Part shown: one piece after another, positions 25,516 to 35,263 of the stretch
Position numbering within the stretch: the first letter of the stretch is position 1
Layout: each line of letters begins with the position of its first letter
Assembly: GCA_947630115.1 (NCBI GenBank)
Contig: CANRGG010000020.1
Coordinates: 1 to 36,482, forward strand
From: an uncultured Clostridia bacterium
GTDB lineage: Bacteria > Bacillota > Clostridia > Christensenellales > Borkfalkiaceae
Length of the DNA stretch: 36,482 bases
Direction: 5' to 3'
Program-made: the position numbers and the translations under genes
Notes under the pieces: model-generated
Told to the model about the DNA's origin: nothing
The model's database searches: none
The model's input: the letters and a program-made list of their open reading frames with translations, nothing else

Positions 25516-26336
25516 GATTTCTTATTCCCCTCCCCATTGAGCTCCTTCCAATAATATGCACGCAGGAACTTGTTGAGCGCCTCCGAATCGACATACCGCT
25601 TGATCTCGCCGTGCTTGACGGTGGAGACAATGCCCGTCTCCTCGGAGACGATGATCGTCGCGACGTCCGCCACTTCGGTGACGCCGATCCCCGCGCGATG
25701 GCGGGTCCCGAACTCCTTGGGAAGATCCTGCTGCGTGAGGGGCAAGAAGCACCCCGCCGCCTCGATCTTGTCGCTGTGAATGATCATCGCGCCGTCATGC
25801 AGCGGCGCTTTGTTGACGAAAATGCCCTCGATGAGTTGATTGGAGATGGAGGCGCCGAGCTTGACGCCGCTGTCTATGATCTCCTTGGGCACGTTGCCGT
25901 TGCTCAGAATGATGAGTGCCCCCGTATTGTTCTTGGAGAGGTTCTGCACCGCGCGCATGATGGCGGAGATACATTCCTCCGCGCGCGCCGCGCTTGCGCC
26001 GCGCGCGGCGGGCGCCTCCTTGTCGAGCGGCTGCACCTTCCCTGTCCTGATGACGCGCTTGATCTCCGTATTGAACAAGAGCAGAAAGAAGAGGGACAGG
26101 CAGCTGAGATAGATAAAATAACAAGTCTCGTCGAAATTTTTCGAGAAAAGGCACAAGAGCCCGCCCAAGATCACGAAAAGACTGTATGCGACGATGAGAT
26201 GAGTCTCGCTGCCCTCTTTCAAAATTCGAAAGACGAAATAGAACAGCAAAAAGAACGCGACGAGTTCCACCGCATAGGTTCCCCAATTCTGGGGAAGCGA
26301 ACTGAATACATTTTTGATCGATTCGATTACGCTCAT
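25512..26336 (-). CDS. cdaA: diadenylate cyclase CdaA
   Basis: A 274-residue membrane enzyme that joins two ATP into cyclic di-AMP. Three hydrophobic segments (about 22-40, 46-64 and 70-89) anchor it; a linker rich in Ala and Arg follows; the DAC domain (about 120-265) carries both active-site motifs, DGA (181-183) and RHR (212-214), so it should be active. In the usual cluster cdaR and glmM follow; here cdaR is reduced to a 35-residue helix and glmM is absent, replaced by a DUF1015 gene and lysC. The gene has its own promoter 39 bases upstream and a GGGTGGGA site before the start. Confidence 0.95.
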   Translation of the reverse strand: MSVIESIKNVFSSLPQNWGTYAVELVAFFLLFYFVFRILKEGSETHLIVAYSLFVILGGLLCLFSKNFDETCYFIYLSCLSLFFLLLFNTEIKRVIRTGKVQPLDKEAPAARGASAARAEECISAIMRAVQNLSKNNTGALIILSNGNVPKEIIDSGVKLGASISNQLIEGIFVNKAPLHDGAMIIHSDKIEAAGCFLPLTQQDLPKEFGTRHRAGIGVTEVADVATIIVSEETGIVSTVKHGEIKRYVDSEALNKFLRAYYWKELNGEGNKKS

Positions 26337-26374
26337 GTAAATCCCACCCCCCTTTTTTCGGGGTCTTCCCTCAT

Positions 26375-26403
26375 ATTATAACTTTTCGGGAAAAATTTTG
26401 CAA
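26375..26403 (-). promoter_or_regulatory. promoter of the cdaA-lysC operon
   Basis: TTGCAA (26398-26403) and TATAAT (26375-26380) on the minus strand, spacer 17. It lies in the 99-base gap between holA and cdaA. Confidence 0.85.
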
Positions 26404-26435
26404 AGATTTTCGGGGGGCTTCCTCTTTTATTTTGT

Positions 26436-27419
26436 TCAATCGAAGAATATTTTTGCGACCGCGGCGTCGAGCGCGCCCGTTTTCGTCAAGAGCCCGCCCC
26501 GCATTTTGCAGGAAAGCTCGTAAAGCGCCCGAAAGCGCCTCTGCACCCTGTCTTTTTTCAGTCTTGCGATGAGTTCCCGGTTTTTTTTGACGGCATAGGG
26601 GTTCATGCCGAGGGCCGCCGCGATCTCGCCGTCCGAGCCGCTCATCTCCGAGATCTCCGAAAGTGTCCTGTAATGAGACAAAAGCGCCGAGAGCGCCGCG
26701 TTTTCGTCGAAGCCTTTCTTCATAAGATCGCTCAGAATTTCCGAAAACGCCGTGAAATTTCCGGCGGACGCCGCCTGCGTCAGCTCGTATACTTTATATT
26801 CGGTATCCCGCTCGATATGTTCCTCGACGGCGGCGCACGTCACCCGTCCCCCTTCGCCCAAAAGGAGTTTAAGTTTGTCGGTCTCCTTTTTGAGCCGCGC
26901 CGCGTTCAGGGCGCAATAGCGCACCATGAGCTCCACCGCGTCCGATTCGGGGAGAAGCCCCTCCCGCCGCATGAGCGAAAAGAGCCATTTTTGCAGGGTT
27001 TCCTCGTTCGCACGCGCGCAGTCCACAAAGGTCACCCCTTTCTTCTTTTTGAGATCGCACGCGCCCGCCTTTTTCCCTCCGTTCACGATGAGAAGCACCG
27101 TCGAAGGGCAGGGCGCCGCCGCATAATTTTTGAAAACGCTCTCCCATTCCCGCTCGGTCGGATAGAAATCATAGACGCGGACGAGCCGCCACTCGTCAAA
27201 GAAGGGCATTGCATAGAGGCTGTCGCGGAAGGCGGCCAGCCGGTCCCCTTTAAGCGTCTCCCCCTCTTCGCGCACGTCGTTCAAAAGCGGCTGCGAAAGG
27301 CCGCACGCCGCGCGGATACTCTTCACCGCATGGGCGCGGAAATACGCCTCCTCCCCCTCGATGAGATAAATGGGGAAGAGGGTCTCCTTCAAACTTTTCG
27401 AAAGCTCTGTAAATTTCAT
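26436..27419 (-). CDS. holA: DNA polymerase III delta subunit
   Basis: A 327-residue clamp-loader subunit of normal length. It starts with the family pattern of a short helix followed by FPIYLIEGEEAYFRAHAVKSIR, then the AAA+-like domain without a Walker A motif, the YCALNAARLKKETDKL stretch (about 165-185) and the C-terminal collar domain. Delta opens the beta clamp so that it can be loaded onto DNA. It follows comEC by 30 bases, a very common order in Firmicutes. No terminator is seen between its stop and the cdaA promoter. Confidence 0.92.
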   Translation of the reverse strand: MKFTELSKSLKETLFPIYLIEGEEAYFRAHAVKSIRAACGLSQPLLNDVREEGETLKGDRLAAFRDSLYAMPFFDEWRLVRVYDFYPTEREWESVFKNYAAAPCPSTVLLIVNGGKKAGACDLKKKKGVTFVDCARANEETLQKWLFSLMRREGLLPESDAVELMVRYCALNAARLKKETDKLKLLLGEGGRVTCAAVEEHIERDTEYKVYELTQAASAGNFTAFSEILSDLMKKGFDENAALSALLSHYRTLSEISEMSGSDGEIAAALGMNPYAVKKNRELIARLKKDRVQRRFRALYELSCKMRGGLLTKTGALDAAVAKIFFD

Positions 27420-27449
27420 CTCGCGGCTCTTTTTTGCGCAGGGTTTTGC

Positions 27450-29441
27450 CTACGCATATATTTTACCATCTTTCAGAAAATATTTCAAGTCTCCCCGGGC
27501 GTCTCCGAGAAATAAATCGACGCCGAGATCCTCTTTCCCGCCGAAATCCACCTCGACGGCGATCCCTTCCGCGATCATCAGCAGTTTTTCTTCGCTCACA
27601 TAGCGGAACGCGACGCCGCCGCACGAGAATGTCTCCGCAAATTCGACGTCGGCGGAGCAGGAGTCCCACACGGCAACCTCTTTGCCGAGATAGATCGTCT
27701 TTTGCGGCAGAAACAGGGCGGTATTCAGCGCGGAGAGCGGATCGTCCGAGAGAACGACTACGGCGTCCGTCTCCCCGCCCCGCCGGTTCAGAATGTCCTC
27801 GCAGCGATCGAGCGAGATCTCCCCGTCGATCAGCAAAATACGCGCGTCCTTTGTCGAAACAAGCGCCGCAAATTCCCCGTCCCCGCTGAAAAAGTCGACG
27901 CGGCAGCCCGAGAATACGACGTTCTCGAACACGACGGACGAAGAAAACAGGAGAACGAGCGCGGCGGCGGCAAACGCCCGGGCGCGAACGGACAGGCGCA
28001 GCCGCTCCGAAAGCAGCAGGCACCCGCAGAGCCAGACGGCGGCGCCGACGCCGAGGGAAAAGCCTTTGAGGACAAAGGAGGAACCCGCGGAGGCGAACAA
28101 GAACAGAAAGAGGGCGAGCATTCCGTCGGGCAGAGCGAGAAAGAAGGGCGCTGCGGGCGGAATGAAAACGGCAAGCGAAGTAAAGATCAGAAGCCCTAAA
28201 AAGAGCGCGGGCATGAGCGGCGCGGCAAGCAGATTGAATATGATCCCGAAAACGGGAAAATATCCCGACATTTCAAGCTGCAGCGGGAAGAGAAAGATCT
28301 GGACGCCGAGGAACATCGAAAGATAGCCCCTCACCGCCTTCGGGAACTTCCATTTGGCAAAGAACCGCGAAAAACTTCCCGAGAAAAGTCCGATCCCCGC
28401 ACAGGCGCCGAAGGAGAGCTTGAACCCCCAGGAAAACCACTGTTGGGGGGAAAACAGCAGAAGGATCAGCGCCGCAAAGGACAGAGCGTCGAGATAATCG
28501 TACTTTGTCCCGAAAAATTTCCTCAGGCCGAGGACGGCGCACATGAGAAAGGCGCGGACGGACGAGGCGGTGAAGTTGCAGAGGGCGCAATAGCAGAGCG
28601 CCGCGGCCGCCGCCGGGAAAAATCGGTATCTTTTGAGGGGGCGGAACAGCAGATAGACCGCCGAAAACAAAATTCCGATGTGTAGCCCCGAGACGGCGAA
28701 GAGATGGGCGAAGCCGCCCCGCCGGGCGATCGTTGCGATCCCCTCGTCCATGCTCCCCGAATTCCCGGTGAGAAGGGCGTATCCGACGCCCGCGGTGTCC
28801 CGGTCCATGTGATGAAACAGGGTCTGAAAGAGCAGCCGGTTGAACCGCAAAAACGGATTGGAGGAAAGATCGACCTTCCGGAACGCTTCGCAGCTTGCGG
28901 TATAGCGGATATTCTGCGAAAAGAAGGAGCTCGCCCTCCCGTCCGAGGAAAACTCCTCGCAGTTGACGGGCTTGAGTTCGGCGAAAAAGACAATCTCGTC
29001 CGCAGGCAGGACGTCCTCGCTCCGAAGATACAGGCGGCATTTCCCGCCCAGCTTCTCCCCGTCCGCGGAAAGATCGCTCAAAACCACCAGGGAATAGCCG
29101 CCCTTGTCCGAGACAGAGATCGCCGTGCCCGTGATCATGCAGTCCCCCTCGGGCGGCTCCGTCCGGAAATTTTTGTCGTACAGAAAGATCCCCAGCGCGC
29201 CGACGCCCGCAGACAGGGCGAGCGTCAGAACGACCGCGAGGATCCGTCGCAGGGAAAACGGCCGCAGCGAAAAGAGCAAAAGAAGCCCGAGAAAGAGAAA
29301 ATCGGAGGGCAAAAGCCCGCCGAATGCGATTTTCCCGTATAAAAAGATGCCAAATGCAAGCCCGACGGCACAAAAGAGCAGCGGACGGAAATTGAGATCC
29401 GTCTGTTTCCGGTCCATTCCGCTTTCTCTTTCGTTCCTCAT
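27450..29441 (-). CDS. comEC: ComEC-type DNA uptake channel with degenerate C-terminal domain
   Basis: A 663-residue polytopic membrane protein. An N-terminal OB-like domain follows the first helices; the competence domain has the signature FAVSGLHIGILF (about 249-260) and ten or so membrane helices. ComEC carries single-stranded DNA through the membrane. In full-length members the C terminus is a metallo-beta-lactamase domain with DVGQGD and HxHxDH; here the matching stretch reads FFSGDGEFAALVSTKDARILLIDGEIS and no HxHxDH is found, so nuclease activity is unlikely. ATG 29441 has no SD and a second ATG at 29417 is possible. It begins nine bases after the helicase stop and precedes holA. Confidence 0.9.
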   Translation of the reverse strand: MRNERESGMDRKQTDLNFRPLLFCAVGLAFGIFLYGKIAFGGLLPSDFLFLGLLLLFSLRPFSLRRILAVVLTLALSAGVGALGIFLYDKNFRTEPPEGDCMITGTAISVSDKGGYSLVVLSDLSADGEKLGGKCRLYLRSEDVLPADEIVFFAELKPVNCEEFSSDGRASSFFSQNIRYTASCEAFRKVDLSSNPFLRFNRLLFQTLFHHMDRDTAGVGYALLTGNSGSMDEGIATIARRGGFAHLFAVSGLHIGILFSAVYLLFRPLKRYRFFPAAAAALCYCALCNFTASSVRAFLMCAVLGLRKFFGTKYDYLDALSFAALILLLFSPQQWFSWGFKLSFGACAGIGLFSGSFSRFFAKWKFPKAVRGYLSMFLGVQIFLFPLQLEMSGYFPVFGIIFNLLAAPLMPALFLGLLIFTSLAVFIPPAAPFFLALPDGMLALFLFLFASAGSSFVLKGFSLGVGAAVWLCGCLLLSERLRLSVRARAFAAAALVLLFSSSVVFENVVFSGCRVDFFSGDGEFAALVSTKDARILLIDGEISLDRCEDILNRRGGETDAVVVLSDDPLSALNTALFLPQKTIYLGKEVAVWDSCSADVEFAETFSCGGVAFRYVSEEKLLMIAEGIAVEVDFGGKEDLGVDLFLGDARGDLKYFLKDGKIYA

Positions 29442-29450
29442 GCCGAGCGC

Positions 29451-32400
29451 TCAGGCGAGCGAAATTCTGTCCGAGACCGAACGCACCAGAACGCCCCGTT
29501 CCTCGCCGTAGCCGACGCAGTCGCGGACGAACGCCGCCGTCTGTTCGCTTCGGCGCAGACGGAAGGTGCTCTCGATCATCTGAAGCAGTTCGTCGAGATA
29601 GAGGCTCACCCGCTCTTCGAGGGTCGCCTTGATGAACGAGACGATCTCGAACGGCGTGAAATCGTCCTCCGTTTTGCGCAAAACGGGCTCGGTCTCTGTC
29701 CGGAAATGATCGAGCAAAATCGCCCCGTCGCGCTTGTAGAAATAATCTTTGCCGAGCGCCCGCTCCTTTTTGAAGGCGCAGCCGTCGATGAGCGCGTCGA
29801 GACGGGCGTCGATCCGCGAGCCAGACTTCGTCATCCCGTAGCTTGCAAGCAGCCGCGTCTTTAAGAAGGCGCGCGAAATGGGCTCCTCCAAGGCGACAAT
29901 CTCTTTGAGCCGCTCCATGATCTCGGCGTCGTTCACCCCGCTCGTGATGAATGCCGCGACCTCCGCGCCCGTTCCCTTGAACGCGCGGTAGGGCTTTGCG
30001 GCTTTGAGCCGTCCCCCGTCCTTGCGCTCCGTTCCCGTCAGCTTGTCGAGAAGATCTTTGATCCGCTTGATCTCGCGCTTCGGGTTGTTGAAATAGTTGA
30101 CGCAGTTCACCCGCAAAACGTTCCAATTCGCCCGTTTGAGGGTCTGCACTTGCAGAATGTTCCGGTCCTTGACCGAGAAGGCGCTCGGCGCGTCGCAGAG
30201 GACGGCAAGGAGAAAGTCATGCCGGCTCCGCGGATCCACGACCGCGACGTCGATCTTGAATTCGGAGGCGCCCACGTCCACCCGGCACTCGTAGCCGTAG
30301 CCTGCGAGCTCCTTTGCGATGAATTTCCCGATCTGCGCCCCTTCCGTGACCGCCGCCGACTTGACGGCGAGCGTCGTCCTGCCCTTTTCGGCAAATTCGA
30401 GGAAGGCTTTGAGCCCCGCGACCCCCTTCGAAGAGGTCTTGGCAAGGTCGATCATGCCCGACGTCATCGTCGAGAACACCACCATCTCCTCCCTCGCGCG
30501 CGAGACCGCGACGTTGAGCCGCCGCCAACCGCCGGCCTGGTTCAAAGGCCCGAAATTGAGGGAGACCCTGCCCGACGCGTCGGGCCCGTAACAGACCGAA
30601 AAGAGGATGACGTCGCGCTCGTCGCCCTGCACATTTTCGAGATTTTTGACGAAGATCGGCTCTTCGCGCTCGTATGCCGCGCTCTCGAGCTTCTTTTGGG
30701 CGATCTCTTTCGTGAGCAGCTTTTCAATATCGTTCTGCTGGGCGCTCGAGAACGTCACGACCCCCATGCTCGAACGGCAAAGCGCAGGATCCTGCAAGCG
30801 CCGGACGACTTCCTTCACGAGCGCTTCGGCCTCCTTGCGGTTGCGCTTGGTAAATCCGCGGTCGTAGGTGCCGTCCACCTCGACGAACTTCACCTTGCTC
30901 TCCATGGCGTCGGGCGAGGGGAAGGTGCAGAGACGGTTGTCGTAATACATACAGTTGGAGAAGGCGATCAAGGACTCATGCTTGCTCCGGTAGTGCCATC
31001 TCAAATGCCGCTCGGGCATGCCGAGGGCAAGACAGTCGTCGAGCACGCTTTCGAGATCCTCGTTTTCGAGATTGTCCTCGTCCACATAGGCGGAGCGGAA
31101 GAACGCCGTCGGCGGCAGCTGCTTGGGATCGCCCACAACGATCGCCGCCTTCGCCCGAGAAAGAGAGCCGACCGCCTCCGCCGTCGTCATCTGGGACGCC
31201 TCGTCGAAGATGACAAGATCGAAAAGATCCGCCTCCGGTTTCAGATATTGCGCGACCGTAATCGGGCTCATCAGCATGCAGGGGCAGATCCGCTTGGAAA
31301 GCTCGGGGATCTCCGAAAAGAGCGCCCTCAGCCCGGTGCCGCGCAGATTGCTCTTGGAGAGCCGCCGGAACGCCGAGATCTCGACGCTCAGGCTCCCCTC
31401 GCCGTCCTCGGCGGGAAGGCGGGAGATGAGATCTTTCCGGATCTTTTCCCGGGTCAAACGGGAGAATTCGTCCCAAGCGCCCCGGAATTTTTCCACCGTC
31501 TCCTCGAGCGTGCCCGCCGTCATCCGCGAAAGGTCGGGATCCGCCGGAATGTTGATCTCGAGGAAGTTTTTGCAGACGTTTTTCTCAAAGCCCGCGAGAA
31601 TGTTCTCGCCCGTGAGTTTGCCGCTTTCGAGCGCGTCCGTAATGAAGCTGCAGCCGAGCTTTTTGAGTTCCTCCCCCGTCGCCTTGTACATGCACCAATT
31701 CGGGAGCATATCCACGTTGTCGATGAGCGCCCCCGCTTTGAGGGAGAAATAGTCGAGCACGTCCTCCTGCGCGATCTTCGAAGGGTCTCCCTTCGTGATC
31801 TCGAGGAAGCGGTTTTGCGCATGGAAAAACGCCTCCGCCGCCTTCAGATATCCTTCGAGAACGGGCAGCGTGTAGCCATTCTGCGCCCGCAGGCACATGC
31901 TGTTGAAGGAATCGGGGTTGAAATCCATGAATGTCGCCGAGCAGAGCGAATGAAGGGCGTTGAGATCGGCCAAAAACTCCGTCCGACGCTTAAAGACGAT
32001 GTCCCCGCCGCGGTCGCAGAAGTTCTTCGAGATCGGGACCGACTTGATACGCTCCATGGCGGCGTAGATATCGACGAGGGTCTGCAAGAATTTGCCCGCG
32101 TCCTCGGGCGAGATCGGATGGAGCGCCGCCTTCGAAAGCCGTTTGAACACCGCCGCGGCGGGCTTGCTGTAACGGAAGTCCGTGCCGCTTTCCAGCACCC
32201 GTCTGACCTCCGCATATTCCTTGTCGAGATCGACAAGAGTTTTGAAATGTTTGTAATAATAGGCAAGACAATCGTCGAGCCGCTTGTTCGAATTGAAAAA
32301 GACGTAGAGCTCCTCTTCGCTCACCCCCGTAAAGTACTTCGCATAGACGCCCTTGGCAAGGTTGTCGGCGATGAGGGCGACATTTTCGAGCTTCTTTTGG

Positions 32401-35045
32401 GTGATGATGGAGATCTTTTGGCGATAAAACTCCAAAAACAGAGCGAGGAAGGCTTTCAAATGCTTGATCTCGGCGATCATGACCTCGCAGGAACAGAACA
32501 CCCGGTCGCGCAGCGCCTGCGAATATTCGCTGACGTTGACGTTTTCAAACGGCGAATTGTAGACGCCGCCGCACTCCTTGGCAGCGGCCGCCGCCGAGAG
32601 GATCTTGCTGCGGCACTCGCCGAGTTTTCGCTCGTCCAGAGAGTCGTAGAAGGCGCTCTCGATGTCCATGACGTCGGGCGCGTCCTTATTTTTAAGATAG
32701 GAGAGGATCGCCTCATACACGGAGATCCCGAGCCGCCGCTTTTTATGCAGCGCCAGCATGGGGCCTTTGAGTTCTTCGCGCAGCCCCGCAAGTTCCTCCG
32801 CCTTGGCGGAAAATCCCTCCGCCACTTCCTCCCGCGGAAGGGCAAGGGTCTGCTCCATGCGGCGCAGAACGTCCTGCTTGTCGGTCTTTCCGCCGTGCAG
32901 GGCGAGGCAGAACTGCCCGATCCCGAGATAGTCGAGCCGCTTTTTCACGACGTCGAGCGCCGCCTTCTTCTCCGCGACGAAGAGCACCCGCTTGCCGTCC
33001 TCCAAAGCGTTTGCGATGATATTGGTAATGGTTTGGCTCTTGCCGGTCCCGGGCGGCCCGTGCAAAACGAAACTCGCCCCCGCCCGCGAGAGCGCGATCG
33101 CCGAATACTGCGAGCTGTCGGCGGGCAGCGGAATGAGCGTGCCCGCGGGGTCCCCCTCGTCCTCCTCCCGGACTTCGGGAAGAGACGCGCGCTCCATGCG
33201 CCCGTTCAGAAGCGCGCCGATGACGGCGTTTTCCTTCATCTTCTGGAAATGCGTCCTCAGATCGTTCCACATGAGGAAGCGCTGGAAGGAGAAAGTCGCA
33301 AGATAGGCGTCCTTGACGACCGTCCAGCCCTTCATGCCCGCCGTCTCCGCGAGCACCATCGCGAGGATCTCCGAGATCTTGAGCGAGGAGATGTCGCCGC
33401 CGAGCCCGCGCACGTCGATGTTGAATTCCTGTTTGAGGTATTCGAGCAAGGTCGAGTTGACGAAATATTCCTTCTCCGCCGCCTCGACGAGGAAGTCCTC
33501 GTTGCCCTTCGCCCGCTTGATCCCCACCGGCATGAGAACGAGCGGCGCGTACTTGGGCTTTGCGTCCTCCTTCCCGACATATCTCAAAAACCCGAAAGCG
33601 AGATACAGGATCCTCGCGCCCGTCTCTTCATCCGCCTCGCGGTTCTTTCTCAGAAGCTGGCGCGCCGTCTCCTGCACGGTCTCCGCGTCGGCATAGACGC
33701 GCAAAAGTCCTTTCTTCTGTTCGAGATCGGCAAGTTCCTTCGCCGCCGCGGACATTTCGCCGCCAAAGGGCTCCGGCTCCTCCGTGCCCGGCCTGAGTTT
33801 CATGCTCCCGATCTCCGAAAGGCGGGCGAGCAGGGCGTCCGCGTCCGCATTGCAGACGTGCAGCGCGCTCTTCCCCATGAAGTTGAGGAGCGGATTTTTG
33901 ATCGTCAGATCGAGGAGCCGCCTTTCCCACTGCTTGTTCTTGGGGAGCTTTCCCTCGAGATTGAGTTTTTTCAGCTCTTTGAGGGGCGCCGGCGCGTTCT
34001 CATCGGAAAGATCGGCGTCCTTGACGAGCTCATAGCCGTGCAGCCCTTTCCCGCGAAGGGGCAGCGGTGTGATCCCCGCCATCCGGCAGCGCCGCAGATC
34101 CACGAAATATTCGTAATAATTTTCTTTGAGTTTTTCGGCAAAATGCGCTTCAGACGGGGTAAACGCGGCGTTTTTGTCCGCGAAGAGATCCTCCACATCG
34201 AAAAAGCTCAGGTTGTTGATCCCATCCGAGATATATTTCGAAACGATATCCTGATCGTCGGTCACGGTGTCGAGGAAACAGCTGTCATAGAGCCAAACGC
34301 CCACGCCGACGCCCTTCCCGATCGCGAGAACGGGATGGAGCCTCGCCGCTTCGAGGCATGCCGCCGCAAAGACGGCAAGTTCCAGCGCGCTCGCGCGGCG
34401 GCTTTTGAGCAAAGACTCCTCCCGGACGGCGCAGACGGGCGCGCCTAAATCGCACTCCCCCGATTTTTCGACCGCAAATCCTTTGAGCGCCGCAAAGACG
34501 GACGCCGCGATCTGGCGGACGGCGTTCTTATCTGCCCCCGTGTAGCCGTAAAATTCGATGCTCGCGCTCCATTTTTTGAGCCGTTTGCCCGCCTCTTCGA
34601 GCACGCGCGCGCAGTCGGCGATACGCGGACGGACAAAGCCCGCAAGCCGTTCGGCGTTCCCCTCGAGCCCCTCGAAATAGTCGTAAGGGAGCACGGTGAC
34701 CTCGTCCGTCCTCGCACAGACTTCCTTCCCGTTCGCCGAAGCGACCGTCCGGACCGCGACCTTTTTGAGCGCCGTGTTCTCCGCCAGATACAACGGGGAA
34801 AAGATCCCCTCGGCGGAAAGTTCCACCGCGCTTTCGAAGGGCGCCTGCACCGTCGCCTCGTAGGGCACGATGAGCCCCTCGTCGTCCTTGATCTCTATTT
34901 TGAGTTCCGCGCTCTCCGACGTGCGGTTCTTGACCTGTACGGGGACGGCGGTCTGCAACGCGCAGTCCGCATAACCCGCATATTTCGGGAACCGTACCGA
35001 AAGCTCGATTTTTTCCTTCTCCGCTTTGACTTTTGCGCCTGCCAT
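29451..35045 (-). CDS. giant DUF4011 / superfamily I helicase with MTES_1575-type nuclease-like and DUF3320 domains
   Basis: An 1864-residue multidomain protein. In order: beta-sandwich-like N terminus (about 10-110), a region of unknown fold, DUF4011 (about 375-520, starting WERRLLDLTIKNPLLNF), superfamily I helicase halves with Walker A GPPGTGKS (663-670) and DEAS (1281-1284), split by about 600 residues of helical insert, then GDPKQLPP, VQGDERDV and NVAVSRAREE. A Vsr/MTES_1575-like domain follows (about 1580-1660), where D1599 is kept (FKIDVAV) but the residue matching the Glu of ECDG is L1616, so cleavage may be lost. A DUF3320 domain ends the protein. Relatives with this layout have been connected with phage defence; I recall this without being able to check. 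AGGAGA precedes the start. Confidence 0.88.
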   Translation of the reverse strand: MAGAKVKAEKEKIELSVRFPKYAGYADCALQTAVPVQVKNRTSESAELKIEIKDDEGLIVPYEATVQAPFESAVELSAEGIFSPLYLAENTALKKVAVRTVASANGKEVCARTDEVTVLPYDYFEGLEGNAERLAGFVRPRIADCARVLEEAGKRLKKWSASIEFYGYTGADKNAVRQIAASVFAALKGFAVEKSGECDLGAPVCAVREESLLKSRRASALELAVFAAACLEAARLHPVLAIGKGVGVGVWLYDSCFLDTVTDDQDIVSKYISDGINNLSFFDVEDLFADKNAAFTPSEAHFAEKLKENYYEYFVDLRRCRMAGITPLPLRGKGLHGYELVKDADLSDENAPAPLKELKKLNLEGKLPKNKQWERRLLDLTIKNPLLNFMGKSALHVCNADADALLARLSEIGSMKLRPGTEEPEPFGGEMSAAAKELADLEQKKGLLRVYADAETVQETARQLLRKNREADEETGARILYLAFGFLRYVGKEDAKPKYAPLVLMPVGIKRAKGNEDFLVEAAEKEYFVNSTLLEYLKQEFNIDVRGLGGDISSLKISEILAMVLAETAGMKGWTVVKDAYLATFSFQRFLMWNDLRTHFQKMKENAVIGALLNGRMERASLPEVREEDEGDPAGTLIPLPADSSQYSAIALSRAGASFVLHGPPGTGKSQTITNIIANALEDGKRVLFVAEKKAALDVVKKRLDYLGIGQFCLALHGGKTDKQDVLRRMEQTLALPREEVAEGFSAKAEELAGLREELKGPMLALHKKRRLGISVYEAILSYLKNKDAPDVMDIESAFYDSLDERKLGECRSKILSAAAAAKECGGVYNSPFENVNVSEYSQALRDRVFCSCEVMIAEIKHLKAFLALFLEFYRQKISIITQKKLENVALIADNLAKGVYAKYFTGVSEEELYVFFNSNKRLDDCLAYYYKHFKTLVDLDKEYAEVRRVLESGTDFRYSKPAAAVFKRLSKAALHPISPEDAGKFLQTLVDIYAAMERIKSVPISKNFCDRGGDIVFKRRTEFLADLNALHSLCSATFMDFNPDSFNSMCLRAQNGYTLPVLEGYLKAAEAFFHAQNRFLEITKGDPSKIAQEDVLDYFSLKAGALIDNVDMLPNWCMYKATGEELKKLGCSFITDALESGKLTGENILAGFEKNVCKNFLEINIPADPDLSRMTAGTLEETVEKFRGAWDEFSRLTREKIRKDLISRLPAEDGEGSLSVEISAFRRLSKSNLRGTGLRALFSEIPELSKRICPCMLMSPITVAQYLKPEADLFDLVIFDEASQMTTAEAVGSLSRAKAAIVVGDPKQLPPTAFFRSAYVDEDNLENEDLESVLDDCLALGMPERHLRWHYRSKHESLIAFSNCMYYDNRLCTFPSPDAMESKVKFVEVDGTYDRGFTKRNRKEAEALVKEVVRRLQDPALCRSSMGVVTFSSAQQNDIEKLLTKEIAQKKLESAAYEREEPIFVKNLENVQGDERDVILFSVCYGPDASGRVSLNFGPLNQAGGWRRLNVAVSRAREEMVVFSTMTSGMIDLAKTSSKGVAGLKAFLEFAEKGRTTLAVKSAAVTEGAQIGKFIAKELAGYGYECRVDVGASEFKIDVAVVDPRSRHDFLLAVLCDAPSAFSVKDRNILQVQTLKRANWNVLRVNCVNYFNNPKREIKRIKDLLDKLTGTERKDGGRLKAAKPYRAFKGTGAEVAAFITSGVNDAEIMERLKEIVALEEPISRAFLKTRLLASYGMTKSGSRIDARLDALIDGCAFKKERALGKDYFYKRDGAILLDHFRTETEPVLRKTEDDFTPFEIVSFIKATLEERVSLYLDELLQMIESTFRLRRSEQTAAFVRDCVGYGEERGVLVRSVSDRISLA

Positions 35046-35085
35046 ACTTCTCCTATCGTTGGACCTGATTGTTTCGATCTGTTAA

Positions 35086-35114
35086 ATTATAGCAGTTTTC
35101 CGGAAAAATTGCAA
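35086..35114 (-). promoter_or_regulatory. promoter of the helicase-comEC-holA operon
   Basis: TTGCAA (35109-35114) and TATAAT (35086-35091) on the minus strand, spacer 17, 40 bases before the start at 35045. Both hexamers are identical to those before cdaA and serS. Confidence 0.85.
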
Positions 35115-35225
35115 CCGCCGAGCATGCGTTCTGCCCATTTTGTCGCCGATTATGAAAAGAAAAATTCGAAGAGCTTTTCCGGGGCGCCGCCGAAAAGATC
35201 TTCGCCCGCTCCCCTTTTGGGGAGC

Positions 35226-35261
35226 AAAAAAAGAGGGCCGCCGAACATGGGCGTCCTCTTT
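35226..35261 (-). terminator. terminator of the tRNA-Gly(CCC) gene
   Basis: On the minus strand AAAGAGG (35255-35261) pairs with CCTCTTT (35230-35236) around an imperfect inner helix, and the run of T continues to 35226. Confidence 0.8.
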
Positions 35262-35263
35262 CT

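Noticed and set aside
30150-34448. 1432-codon plus-strand frame opposite the helicase gene
   Set aside because: Mirror of a GC-rich gene: Arg/Leu/Glu-rich translation, no domains, and full overlap with a gene that has clear helicase motifs.
35208-35225. Perfect hairpin GCTCCCC-TTTT-GGGGAGC next to the tRNA-Gly terminator
   Set aside because: No T run follows in either direction and no gene depends on it; possibly a second part of the terminator region, not called separately.
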